Part shown: one piece after another, positions 1 through 7,420 of the stretch
Layout of the letters: every line of letters starts with the position of its first letter
Numbering within the stretch: position 1 is the first letter of the stretch
NCBI RefSeq assembly: GCF_000160535.1
Contig: NZ_GG704786.1
Span: 1 to 32,289 of the forward strand
DNA from: Hallella bergensis DSM 17361
Lineage (GTDB): Bacteria; Bacteroidota; Bacteroidia; Bacteroidales; Bacteroidaceae
DNA: 32,289 nt
Reading direction: 5' to 3'
Notes under the pieces: model-generated
What the model was told of the DNA's origin: nothing
Database searches by the model: none
The model's input: only the letters and a program-made list of their open reading frames with translations
Made by a program: the position numbers and the translations under genes

Positions 1-158
1 TTGGAGTCCTAAAAGTCTCCCCCTGCCATGGAACTATGACGAGGAGGCCCAACTGAACCCCCTTCTTTGCGCAGGTTTGGTATCCACATCACGACAAAAC
101 CGAACATCATGTCTACGACGAGCGCATCCTTAAAGACAAAAGTTACGCTGCAATCTAA
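1..158 (+). pseudogene. 3' end of an unrecognised gene, frameshifted
   Basis: Frame 2 is open from the window edge to about position 60 and reads like protein (LPLPWNYDEEAQLNP). From about 63 the coding look continues in frame 3 (FFAQVWYPHHDKTEHH, ending KDKSYAAI) to a TAA at 156-158. Dropping one C from the run of five at 58-62 joins the two frames. The simplest reading is the last 50 or so codons of a gene whose body lies left of the window, carrying a +1 error or mutation. I do not recognise the family. A small hairpin with a GAAA loop (157-170) overlaps the stop codon. The alternative is chance open frames, but the aromatic- and His-rich composition and the clean hand-over at a homopolymer favour a real gene. 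Confidence 0.35.
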
Positions 159-345
159 GCCGAAAGGCTTGCAACATCATCCGTTTCGCTCACCAATTCA
201 CTAAATACTTTTCAAAGGGAGACTAAATACGCAAAACCTCGAGAGGTGTTTGTAAAGAAAAATACCACATGCGCATACGTTGTCGTTTCTCGGCTTTCCC
301 AACCCAAATACAAGGCTGATAGCCCTAATATGATGATATAACACA

Positions 346-385
346 ATAAAAATAGGAAAACGTGTGATTGTTTTCCTATTTTTAT
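346..385. terminator. bidirectional intrinsic terminator
   Basis: A perfect 16-bp inverted repeat has its core arms at 348-361 (AAAAATAGGAAAAC) and 370-383, with an 8-nt loop. The arms are A-rich on one side and T-rich on the other, so either strand makes a hairpin with a U-rich trailing arm. It lies past the end of the leftward barrel gene (stop at 506) and downstream of the rightward gene tail, and so probably ends transcripts from both sides. Confidence 0.75.
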
Positions 386-505
386 GTGTAGTCGTTCGCA
401 GGCGGCTGCCCGCCTCCCTCTGCCCTCAACCGGATGATAGGGTGTTGCTGATTGGCTGGTTTGTCGGGAGGGACGATGTGTTCAGAAAATGTGTTTGCAG
501 TTTTT

Positions 506-1102
506 TCAGAAGTGGAACTGCACAGTCACCACCGTGTCGTGTATGTAGTGGCTGCCCTTTGTGTGTGCGGTTTTCTTTTCCATGTCGGTCAGTCCGACGT
601 ATGCTTCAGCCCCTATGCGGAACTTTCCGATTTGGTAAAACACGCTGGGCTGTAGCCCAAAACCGAAGTTCTTGAGCTTGTTGATATGGTTGAGAGGGCT
701 GTCTGGGATGGCATCTATGTTGTAAGTGTCATTGTTTGCAGTGAAGGAGAGCACGGGTCCCAGCCCGAATACCCACCCATTGCCTTGTCCTGCCATGTGG
801 TATTGAGCCACGATGGGGATATCCAGAAACGTGAAGTTGTCGTTATCGCTGCCATCTTTGCTACTGAACGGCGACTCTGTTACGTTTCTGAGTGCCACGC
901 CGGCCATCACCGAGAATTTTTCGCTGAAATAGCGATTCAGTCCGTAGCCAATGCGTGCAGAGAGTCCGGTTTCGCTGCCGTCATTGGTTTTGTTGATCAG
1001 TAAACCTCCGGAGAGGTAGACGTTGTGCTCCCACTTTTTGGCTTGCGCGTTGGCAGCAAGTATTCCTGTGAGCAGGAGCATGATAAGAAAAGTTCTTTTC
1101 AT
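506..1102 (-). CDS. outer-membrane beta-barrel protein (porin-like family)
   Basis: The 198-residue product starts with a typical signal peptide (MKRTFLIMLLLTGILAANAQA, cleavage about residue 20-21). Alternating hydrophobic/polar strands rich in Gly and aromatics follow, and it ends in the VTVQFHF pattern with a C-terminal Phe, as is usual for a membrane-inserted barrel. This is the small OmpX/PorT-like barrel fold common in Bacteroidota. No specific substrate can be read from the sequence. It is monocistronic: a perfect -7 motif lies about 130 bp upstream and a strong terminator lies beyond the stop. Function beyond outer-membrane location is unknown. Confidence 0.8.
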   Translation of the reverse strand: MKRTFLIMLLLTGILAANAQAKKWEHNVYLSGGLLINKTNDGSETGLSARIGYGLNRYFSEKFSVMAGVALRNVTESPFSSKDGSDNDNFTFLDIPIVAQYHMAGQGNGWVFGLGPVLSFTANNDTYNIDAIPDSPLNHINKLKNFGFGLQPSVFYQIGKFRIGAEAYVGLTDMEKKTAHTKGSHYIHDTVVTVQFHF

Positions 1103-1416
1103 TGTTGTTATGCTATAAATTATAAGTTAGTAAACAGATATTTAAACATCTGCTCTTTATCGTTTTTCGTTGAAGTCCCCAAGCACGGTTGCCCAGTCGT
1201 GCATACGATCGTGTGGAGTTACATCAGCAAGTGCAAAATTAGTTATTTGTTTTATAAGACTCTTGTTTTGGGTGTTGAAATTTTGACGTTTTTCGTAAGT
1301 TCAATCAAGAAATGCAACTTTTGGAGATACTCAAAAGGAGCGAAAAAGATATTTTTTCAGAGAAAAAAAGGGGTGTTCCCCTCCCTCTCCGATGGAAAGT
1401 TTTAGTATCCTTGTAG
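1103..1416. other. intergenic leader region of the barrel gene
   Basis: I see no gene. On the minus strand it holds the candidate promoter and a roughly 125-nt untranslated leader of the gene ending at 506. An imperfect palindrome (CAGATA-TTTAAA-CATCTG) lies within the leader near 1136-1153. An open frame at 1305-1532 on the minus strand has no coding look and overlaps a better-supported fragment on the plus strand. Confidence 0.5.
1234..1241 (-). promoter_or_regulatory. Bacteroidota -7 element for the barrel gene
   Basis: The minus strand reads TAATTTTG, a full match to TAnnTTTG. No good TTTG is seen at the -33 spacing. The predicted transcript start is near 1227. Confidence 0.4.
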
Positions 1417-1620
1417 CCCTTTCCAAAAGTTACAAAAGATGAGTTAAGTGAACTGTTGATTGAATATAATGCGAGGACGATAGACTGGTATAAGAAAGAA
1501 GTTGAAACATACGTAGCAGAAAAGAAGAACAATATTGAAAGAACTGAACACTATCAAGGATTAATAGATTTTTTACAATGGAAGTTTGAGCAAATAATAT
1601 CTATACTAAAAACAAAATAA
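1417..1620 (+). pseudogene. C-terminal fragment of an unrecognised helical protein
   Basis: After an in-frame TAG at 1414-1416 the frame is open to a TAA at 1618-1620 and reads as a charged, helical protein (KVTKDELSELLIEYNART, then FLQWKFEQIISILKTK at the end). There is no ATG or plausible RBS at its beginning, so this is probably the 3' end of a gene that has lost its 5' part. It is AT-rich, like the next gene, which begins 20 bp downstream in the same direction; the two may once have been one operon. Family not recognised. Confidence 0.45.
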
Positions 1621-1640
1621 CAGTTTAATATCGTTTTGAC

Positions 1641-2114
1641 ATGAGACGTTACATATTGATGATATGCCTTGTATTCTCTATTCAGGGGATGGCACAGATA
1701 GCTATTGGGTTGGAATATAGCTCAGAGACAAAAGAAGTTACCCTGTCCTTGAATAATAAAATAGATAGTTATTTTAATTTTATTCCAATCGACTATGGCA
1801 ATTTTTACAAATATTCAAACACAATTTCTTTTACCTTCAAAGAAAGCAGGGGGCATGTGCTCGGGCATGCGGAGAGATTGATTTATGACGACCAGTTTCA
1901 CCAACCACGTGGTAAAGGGAGATATCTGTTTCCACACGAGACAAATAGGTATATCCATAAATTGACCAGATGGTGTGACAGTAACGACATATACAAGGTT
2001 GATGTTCTTGTGAAAATAGATGCCAGGATTACGGACTATAAGCGCAAAACAGAAGGAAAGAAAAGAGATTGGCAAAACTACAAGACCGAATTTGGAAAAA
2101 CGATTTTATGGTAA
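1641..2114 (+). CDS. small secreted protein of unknown function
   Basis: The 157-residue product has a clear signal peptide (MRRYILMICLVFSIQGMAQ, predicted cleavage after residue 19). The mature domain is rich in aromatic and basic residues, with no motif I recognise. It is AT-rich against its surroundings. The preceding fragment ends 20 bp upstream, and the decayed O-antigen-ligase-like gene begins just after its stop, all on the plus strand. That suggests remains of a cell-surface or polysaccharide locus. Whether it is still expressed is unclear. Confidence 0.55.
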   Translation: MRRYILMICLVFSIQGMAQIAIGLEYSSETKEVTLSLNNKIDSYFNFIPIDYGNFYKYSNTISFTFKESRGHVLGHAERLIYDDQFHQPRGKGRYLFPHETNRYIHKLTRWCDSNDIYKVDVLVKIDARITDYKRKTEGKKRDWQNYKTEFGKTILW

Positions 2115-2132
2115 CAGGAGCGGGCTTGTTAA

Positions 2133-2824
2133 GAAAACAACATAATAGTCAGGGAAACGAAACGGTTAGCGCTGATATTGTTTGCCCGTATTGCATGCAT
2201 AGCTTATATAGGATGCTACCTCCTGTATAGGCTCAACCCCTCATCTGCCAATGGCCGTCTGATTACATGGTACAACACGCTCCCACTTATTGCAAGGCAT
2301 CCTATTGTGGGATAGGGAAGTGGGGGGGTGGACTGGGCGATATATACATAGCGCCGGCTCTTTTAACATTCTTTTCAGGTGTAGTTATATATTTATATGG
2401 AATATACAGAAATTCCTTGTTTGATTTTAAATACTATTCCTGTTTTCAGAACAATCCGGACATTATGTTCATGTATGCACAAAAAGAAAACTTGGGTATA
2501 GGGTTAAAGCAGAGAGGAGAATTGCTTGAGAAAGCAGCATTTCTGTTTCCCAGTTCAGATACTTACTGCTGGTATGGAGATTATTTGATGAAGCGAGGAA
2601 TTTCCTCACAGGCTAAATTGTATTATCAGGCAGCTGCAAATATGGTTCCCGTAAAGATTGCTCCCAATTATAAGCAGTTCAAACTTTATCTTTCAGAGGG
2701 AGATACGGTGGCTGCCTTGAGTGTAGGGAGGGGAACTTTAAAAAAGGGCATTAAAGTGGATAATACGTTGACTTTGCGAATGCTTGGGGAAATGGAGTAC
2801 ATTTTGAATCATCAGGATAACTGA
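2133..2824 (+). pseudogene. O-antigen-ligase-like membrane protein with TPR tail, decayed
   Basis: Frame 3 from 2133 to a TAG at 2313 reads as a membrane helix (LALILFARIACIAYIGCYLLY) followed by NPSSANGRLITWYNT and ARHPIVG. This resembles the SANGR-to-HP-x-x-G region of Wzy/WaaL-type O-antigen ligase proteins in Bacteroidota. Frame 2 then picks up with GIGKWGG and runs through a hydrophobic helix (about 2365-2405) to a TPR-like, Tyr-rich C-terminus ending LGEMEYILNHQDN at 2821-2823. Restoring one G in the run near 2308-2311 joins the frames. The roughly 300-residue N-terminal membrane part is missing, and the stretch after GIGKWGG looks internally shortened. The ATG at 2267 is therefore probably not a true start. 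In life the family polymerises or ligates cell-surface glycans in the inner membrane. Confidence 0.6.
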
Positions 2825-2894
2825 ACAAACCACAGCATCCTCAGAAAATGTCCGTTACACCGATGTGTATAATTTCTGACAAAAGGTGCGCGCT

Positions 2895-3215
2895 GTTTCG
2901 CGTATTTCAAAACACAAACCACATGACTCAAAAAACGGGGAAAATAGCAATGTATTCAAGGCGTTGACAGTCAGCGGATTACAAAACAGGGACTTTTCCT
3001 TACAGTTTTATCCCCTGCGGTTGGATATCGATCGGCGGTGCGGTTAAGCCTTGTCCGCACGGCGACAAGGCTGTCGACGTGTCGCATGTGAGGCCTAAAC
3101 GCAATGCCAAAAGACTGCAATCGCACTTCACTTGGATTTTTCTCGCTTTCCCGACTAAAAATATCGGCCGAAACATGGCGCTTTCTGCGCTGGATGATCT
3201 AACAAAAAAGGCCGG
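2895..3215. repeat. dispersed intergenic repeat, copy A (diverged)
   Basis: This stretch shares ordered blocks with 19965-20215: GCTGTTTCG followed by AAAACACAA near 2892-2916 and 19962-19980; TTGG-TATCGA near 3021 and 20011; and AAACATGGCGCTTT followed by CTGGATGA near 3171-3196 and 20161-20187. The blocks are in the same order and orientation, with an indel of about 70 bp between the first and second. The open frame at 3079-3333 lies across it and looks non-coding. It fills most of the 608-bp gap before the phosphodiesterase gene. Confidence 0.55.
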
Positions 3216-3339
3216 AAAATGTCAAGAAAGTTTACAAACGGGAAACCTCCACATCGAAAGGACTAAAAAGAGAAGGGGCAAGAAAAAAACATTCGAACCA
3301 AGAGAACGACTGGTCAGCGCAACCTTTTCTTGATAACTG

Positions 3340-3369
3340 CCGGATTGCCGGCGGCAAGGCAATCATCGG
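3340..3369 (-). terminator. hairpin downstream of the phosphodiesterase gene
   Basis: GATTGCC (3343-3349) pairs with GGCAATC (3358-3364), and CCG/CGG extends the stem across a 2-nt bulge. It lies about 65 bp past the stop at 3433. There is no clear U-tract, so terminator function is only probable. Confidence 0.35.
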
Positions 3370-3432
3370 GAACCTCCCAGCAGCCTGCCCCAACCGACAC
3401 CAGATGTAACCACCTATTTGCGATTTACTTCC

Positions 3433-3978
3433 TTACGGAATCCAAGCTTGTTTGAGCAGATGGCCATCCAAGGTGAACATGCTCACCCTGTTGTTCTCTA
3501 TCATTCCCAGCGTAGGCGGGTTGCCGTTTTTGGGGAAAGTGATAGAGCCTGTGTTGCAAAACAGTGTTCCCCTGCCGTTGTCTTCGAGTTCCCAAAGATG
3601 TGTATGTCCGGTGAGCACAGCATCGAAATGCCCTTTCGGCAAATTCACCTTATTATATATATGACCATGAGTGAGGAGAATGCGCCGTCCATTTTCTATC
3701 AGAAGTACGTAATCGCTGAGCATCGGAAAGTCGAGCAACATCTGATCCACTTCAGCGTCACAGTTTCCGCGCACAGCCACAATATCGTTGGCCATGGCAT
3801 TCAGGGCTTCGGCCACTCCCCTGCCATCGAGTCCCTCGGGAATGCTGTTACGCGGCCCATAGTTAATGATATCGCCCAAGAGCAACATCATGTCGCATTG
3901 CTGTGCATGATAAAAGTCGAGCGCCTGGTTGAGCCGGGGCAGTGACCCGTGGATATCAGACACCAAAAGATATTTCAT
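3433..3978 (-). CDS. yfcE: YfcE-like metallophosphodiesterase
   Basis: The 181-residue product has the full calcineurin-like metal-binding set: D8-x-H10 (VSDIH), GD at 35-36 (LLLGDI), GNCD at 71-74, HGH at 104-106 and GHTH at 124-127. Length and motif order fit the YfcE/MJ0936 group of small cytoplasmic phosphodiesterases, which use a dinuclear metal centre. The natural substrate is unknown. It is the last gene of a three-gene operon and starts 4 bp after the sigma factor stop, so the two are likely translationally coupled. The family assignment is firm; a role tied to the sigma factor is only inferred from position. Confidence 0.88.
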   Translation of the reverse strand: MKYLLVSDIHGSLPRLNQALDFYHAQQCDMMLLLGDIINYGPRNSIPEGLDGRGVAEALNAMANDIVAVRGNCDAEVDQMLLDFPMLSDYVLLIENGRRILLTHGHIYNKVNLPKGHFDAVLTGHTHLWELEDNGRGTLFCNTGSITFPKNGNPPTLGMIENNRVSMFTLDGHLLKQAWIP

Positions 3979-3982
3979 GGTC

Positions 3983-4714
3983 TCAGCTTTTGAGATAGTC
4001 CTTCAGGTCAGAACTTTTGGTTAGCCTGCAAATCTTGCGAATGGCCTTGTTGCGTATTTGCCGCACGCGCTCCCGCTTCAAGCCCATGGCCATGCCCGTC
4101 TCCAACATGGTTTTGGCTTCAGTCCCAATCCCATAGAGAGCCCGAATCACCTGTTGCTCTCGCTGATCCAGGTCGGCGATAAGTTCCGTGAGTTCCCCCA
4201 GGAGCATATCCTTTTCAAGGTCTTCGTCAGGCACCGTGGCGTTGCGGTCCGGAATGACATGCCCCAAACTCAGTTCGTGGCTGCCGCACAAGGGTTCATC
4301 AATAGACAAAGCCTTGCTCCGTTTCTTTTCCAACTTATTGTTATCGGCATTTCGTGGCACCCGGTAGAGTCCGGCCTGCTGTTCTATGGCTTGCTCCATG
4401 GCATCGCGAATATATGGTGCAGCAAAAGCCACAAACCGCTTACCCGCATCCCGGCTAAACTTGGTTGCAGCCTGAAGCATGCCGATATTACCCTCACTGA
4501 TCAAGTCTTCCAGCGCCAATCCACGCTTTACATATTGGTTGGCCAATGTTATCACGTAAGTCAGATTGGCCGAAGTGAGTTCCTCAATGGCTTGGCTGTC
4601 GCCAGCCTGTATGCGGTCGGCGAGTTGCAATTCCTCCTCGTTACTGAGCAGATTGTGATGCCCGATGTCGTTGAGGTATCTGTTGATTGAATCCTTTTCT
4701 TTGTTCATACCCAT
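3983..4714 (-). CDS. short RpoD-like sigma-70 factor
   Basis: The 243-residue product has sigma region 1.2 (about 8-38, DSINRYLNDIGHHNLLSNEE), region 2 (about 40-125, with DLISEGNIGML and RFVAFAAPYIRDAMEQAI) and region 4 with a helix-turn-helix (about 180-238, GLKRERVRQIRNKAIRKI). Region 1.1 is absent and region 3 is short, so it is smaller than the primary sigma of Bacteroidota (about 285 residues). Region 2.4 (EQQAGLYRVP) departs from the primary-sigma pattern, which suggests an alternative sigma of group 2/3 type. The ATG at 4714 overlaps the stop of the upstream small gene by one base; an ATG at 4708 is also possible. No anti-sigma factor is adjacent, but the upstream acidic protein deserves thought in that role. 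Confidence 0.85.
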   Translation of the reverse strand: MGMNKEKDSINRYLNDIGHHNLLSNEEELQLADRIQAGDSQAIEELTSANLTYVITLANQYVKRGLALEDLISEGNIGMLQAATKFSRDAGKRFVAFAAPYIRDAMEQAIEQQAGLYRVPRNADNNKLEKKRSKALSIDEPLCGSHELSLGHVIPDRNATVPDEDLEKDMLLGELTELIADLDQREQQVIRALYGIGTEAKTMLETGMAMGLKRERVRQIRNKAIRKICRLTKSSDLKDYLKS

Positions 4715-4914
4715 TATTCTAATCCGGAATCAAGCAGCAATTCGGCAACCTCTTCAGGCGTATTGAACGCCATACCCTCTTCCAGTTCGGCATCAGAGAA
4801 CTCGTTTGCCAGCTGTTTAGCCTGGTCTTCAGTGAGTCTCAACTTGCCGTCCGCATCTTTGGCATTTACCAACACCTGTAGTATTTTTGCGCGATAAGCT
4901 GCTATTTCTTCCAT
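4714..4914 (-). CDS. small acidic protein co-transcribed with the sigma factor
   Basis: I take the ATG at 4914 as the start (MEEIAAYRAKILQVL, 66 residues). An AGGAAA lies about 13 nt upstream, and the longer frame back to 4983 begins with low-quality residues across the probable promoter. The product is helical and acidic (EFSDAELEEGMAF, NTPEEVAELLLDSGLE), with no cysteines, signal or membrane segment. Its stop shares a base with the sigma factor start, pointing to coupled translation. I do not recognise a family. It could modulate the sigma factor or be an unrelated small conserved protein. Confidence 0.6.
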   Translation of the reverse strand: MEEIAAYRAKILQVLVNAKDADGKLRLTEDQAKQLANEFSDAELEEGMAFNTPEEVAELLLDSGLE

Positions 4915-4935
4915 CGTTTTGTTATTATTTCCTGG

Positions 4936-4967
4936 TAAAGTTACGTATAAAAAACTGAAAAGGCAAG
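4936..4967 (-). promoter_or_regulatory. weak candidate promoter for the small protein-sigma-yfcE operon
   Basis: The minus strand has TAACTTTA (4936-4943), one mismatch from TAnnTTTG, and CTTG 20 nt upstream (4964-4967). The transcript would start near 4929, upstream of the ATG at 4914. Confidence 0.3.
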
Positions 4968-5065
4968 CGATTTTAAGCATCATTCACGATAATATGCTTT
5001 TTATTTCCTCCACCAACATTCCGATAGACGCCCTCCGGCAAAAGATGGCAGCGGTTTTATAGGCA

Positions 5066-5148
5066 ACGACTTTGCACGACATTTTTTGCAACGACAGACA
5101 CGACTTTGCACGATTTTATCAGGATATAAAATGCCGTGTAAAGTCGTG
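5066..5148. repeat. direct and inverted repeats around a CGACTTTGCACGA motif
   Basis: ACGACTTTGCACGA occurs twice (5066-5079 and 5100-5113). The second copy pairs with CGTGTAAAGTCGTG (5135-5148) to give a 14-bp stem with one G-T mismatch; an inner ATTTTAT/ATAAAAT stem extends it. A related CGCAACGACTTTCACGAC lies at 20519-20536. It sits between the divergent sigma operon and the GH88 gene, and so lies in the 5' region of both. Confidence 0.5.
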
Positions 5149-5229
5149 AAAAGTCGATGCGAAATAATCGTGGAGAGTCGATGATTGGTTTAAGTAGATC
5201 GCTTTGTACATGCGTATTATTATAAAACG

Positions 5230-6450
5230 ATGATGAAGAGATTTTTTATATCCGTTGCCTTGATAGGGGGCGTGTTGGCTTCTCATGCACAGCAACTCGA
5301 TGTTGAAAGACAGTTGGACTATTGTAACACCCAGGTGCATCGCGCCTTGAAAGCGTTGCAGAAGAAAGATGGGAGCTATGACTACACACAACAACCCCGC
5401 AATATACTCAAAGATGACAGGCAATCAGGCTGGAACACTCGTCAGGCCGTTGCCGAAGAATGGTGCTCCGGTTTCTGGCCCGGTATTCTTTGGATGGACT
5501 ATGCTGCTCGTGGTGATAAAGATGTGAAGAAAGCTGCCGAGGGATACACGGAGAGTCTGCGGCACATTGCCTATCAACCTGTCTATGACCATGACATCGG
5601 GTTTGTAATGTTCAATGCTTTTGGCAAGGGGTATGAACAGAATCGTTCAGAGAATTACAAGAAAGTGATTCTTGCCTCCGCCGACTCACTGGCAACACTG
5701 TACAATCCGTTGGTGGGAACCCTTTTGAGTTGGCCTCGGAATGTAGAGATGTTTGGTGGTCATAACACGATCATGGATAATATGATGAACCTCGACCTGC
5801 TGTTCTGGGCAGCAGCGCATGGAGGGAACCCGTTGCTGCATGCTATTGCAGTGAATCATGCCACAACGACCATGCGACATCATTTTCGTCCGGACGGCTC
5901 ATGCTTTCATGTCGCCGTGTATGATTTGGAGAGCGGAGTGTTCAAGCAGGGCGTGACGCATCAGGGGTATGCAGACTATTCGATGTGGACCCGCGGTCAG
6001 AGCTGGGCTATCTATGGTTACACAATGGTGTACCGCTGGACAAAGAAAAAGGTGTTTCTCGATTTTGCGCAGAAGGTTACCGACATATACCTGAGACGGT
6101 TGCACGAGATAAGTGACGACAGGGTGCCGCTGTGGGATTTTGACGACCCCAGGGGTCTGAAAGCCCCTAAGGATGCAAGTGCAGCCTGTATCGTGGCAGA
6201 TGCCCTCTTGGAACTTGCCGACTATGTCCAAGGAGAAAAAGGTGCATATTACAGACAGGAAGCTATAAAAATGTTAGCTGACCTGAGTTCGTCGAAGTAT
6301 TTGTCGGGCAAGGACAACGTTGCCTTTCTGAAGCACAGCACTGGTCATCACCCTGCAGGTTCAGAGATCGACGCCAGCATTATCTATGCAGACTACTATT
6401 ATCTTGAGGCGCTGCTAAAAATTAAAAACGCGCGGCATGCGACCCCCTGA
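5230..6450 (+). CDS. secreted GH88 unsaturated glucuronyl hydrolase
   Basis: The 406-residue product has a signal peptide (about 1-20, ending SHAQ) and a GH88-type alpha6/alpha6 barrel. YDHDIGF holds D122 and NTIMDNMMN holds D183. Their 61-residue spacing equals that of D88 and D149, the catalytic pair of the Bacillus unsaturated glucuronyl hydrolase. GYADYSMWTRGQSWAIYGY is the family hallmark. Such enzymes hydrate the 4,5-double bond of unsaturated uronic acid at the non-reducing end of lyase products, such as those of glycosaminoglycans. ATGs at 5230 and 5233 are both possible. No lyase, SusC/D pair or sulfatase is adjacent, so the substrate (chondroitin, heparin, or a plant or bacterial glucuronan) cannot be assigned. 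Confidence 0.88.
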   Translation: MMKRFFISVALIGGVLASHAQQLDVERQLDYCNTQVHRALKALQKKDGSYDYTQQPRNILKDDRQSGWNTRQAVAEEWCSGFWPGILWMDYAARGDKDVKKAAEGYTESLRHIAYQPVYDHDIGFVMFNAFGKGYEQNRSENYKKVILASADSLATLYNPLVGTLLSWPRNVEMFGGHNTIMDNMMNLDLLFWAAAHGGNPLLHAIAVNHATTTMRHHFRPDGSCFHVAVYDLESGVFKQGVTHQGYADYSMWTRGQSWAIYGYTMVYRWTKKKVFLDFAQKVTDIYLRRLHEISDDRVPLWDFDDPRGLKAPKDASAACIVADALLELADYVQGEKGAYYRQEAIKMLADLSSSKYLSGKDNVAFLKHSTGHHPAGSEIDASIIYADYYYLEALLKIKNARHATP

Positions 6451-6533
6451 GTCCTACAAATTTTACACACGACACAGCGGGGAGGAACAGAATGACACTG
6501 TTACTTAAAAAAGAGAAAAAGAGTGGCACGCTT

Positions 6534-6565
6534 CTTGCTTTTGTATAATAAAAGATATATATTTG
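6534..6565 (+). promoter_or_regulatory. promoter of the Bax-inhibitor-1 family gene
   Basis: TATATTTG at 6558-6565 fully matches TAnnTTTG. CTTG at 6534-6537 lies 20 nt upstream as a weak -33. The transcript would start near 6572, which places the ATG at 6577 almost at the 5' end and favours the ATG at 6601. Confidence 0.55.
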
Positions 6566-6600
6566 CAGCGTAATCAATGTATCATACAAATAAAAGCAAC

Positions 6601-7314
6601 ATGGAAGTAAAAGAATTAGAACAACTCATACGCGAAAAGGAGGGTGCCCTCTCGGCCGTTTTCCCCGCCCTGATGCGTAAGGTGTACATATGGATGACGA
6701 TGGCACTGGCCATCACGGGAATCTGCGCATACGGCGTGGCCACCAGTCCCAGCATCCTGCAGATGCTCTATGCCAACAGCATGACCATCTGGGTGCTGTT
6801 TATAGCCGAACTGGGTTTGGTATTCTACACCACGGCCCGCATCAGCAAGCTATCGCTCACCATAGCCACCACGCTCTTTATCGTCTTCTCCGCCCTGAAC
6901 GGCGTGACGCTCTCGAGCATTTTCTTGGTGTATAGCTTGACATCGATCGCCAAGGTCTTCTTCATCACCTCCGGCACGTTCGCAGCCATGGCCGCCTACG
7001 GTTATTTCACCAAGACTGACCTGTCGAAACTGGGCAGCATTCTCTTTATGGCACTCATCGGACTGATCATCGCCACGGTGGTGAACCTCTTCATGAAGAG
7101 TGCCATGTTCGACATGATTCTGTGCTACATCGGTGTGGCTATCTTTGTGGGGCTCACTGCTTGGGACAGCCAGAAAATCAAGAGGATGCTCGCCATGCAG
7201 ATGGACATGGGCGAGGGTGCGCAGAAGATTGCCCTGCTGGGAGCCCTGAGCTTATATCTCGACTTTATCAACCTCTTCTTGTATATGCTGAGGATTTTCG
7301 GAGGTAGGGACTAA
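6601..7314 (+). CDS. Bax inhibitor-1/YccA family membrane protein
   Basis: The product is 237 residues from the ATG at 6601 (MEVKELEQLIREKEG); an in-frame ATG at 6577 would add 8 residues but falls about 5 nt after the predicted transcript start. After a short cytoplasmic N-terminus (PALMRKVYIWM precedes helix 1) there are about seven membrane helices, and the C-terminal SLYLDFINLFLYMLRIFG is the family signature. Bacterial members such as YbhL/YccA are inner-membrane proteins linked to ion leak and protease control; the role here is unknown. The gene is richer in G+C than its flanks and is monocistronic. Confidence 0.9.
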   Translation: MEVKELEQLIREKEGALSAVFPALMRKVYIWMTMALAITGICAYGVATSPSILQMLYANSMTIWVLFIAELGLVFYTTARISKLSLTIATTLFIVFSALNGVTLSSIFLVYSLTSIAKVFFITSGTFAAMAAYGYFTKTDLSKLGSILFMALIGLIIATVVNLFMKSAMFDMILCYIGVAIFVGLTAWDSQKIKRMLAMQMDMGEGAQKIALLGALSLYLDFINLFLYMLRIFGGRD

Positions 7315-7352
7315 AAGCTCACTCCCCTACTCTCCCCCCCCTCTTGCGCATG

Positions 7353-7420
7353 AGAAAACGCGACAGTTATTGAGACGGCCTTGCAACCCATTACCGGGTT
7401 TGCAAGGCCGTTCGTTTTCT
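7353..7420. terminator. strong two-part hairpin after the BI-1 gene
   Basis: ACGGCCTTGCAACCC (7375-7389) pairs with 7396-7411 over 15 bp with a one-base bulge. An outer AGAAAACG/CGTTTTCT pair (7353-7360, 7413-7420) closes an internal loop. It lies 39 bp past the stop at 7314 and can act on either strand; TTTT within the outer arm gives a weak U-tract. Confidence 0.6.

Noticed and set aside
1305..1532. 75-codon open frame on the minus strand
   Set aside because: The opposite strand carries a better protein-like fragment from 1417, and this frame is Ser/Phe-rich without motifs.
3079..3333. 84-codon open frame in the gap before the phosphodiesterase gene
   Set aside because: It lies over the dispersed repeat, is very basic with no motif, and the second repeat copy has no matching frame.
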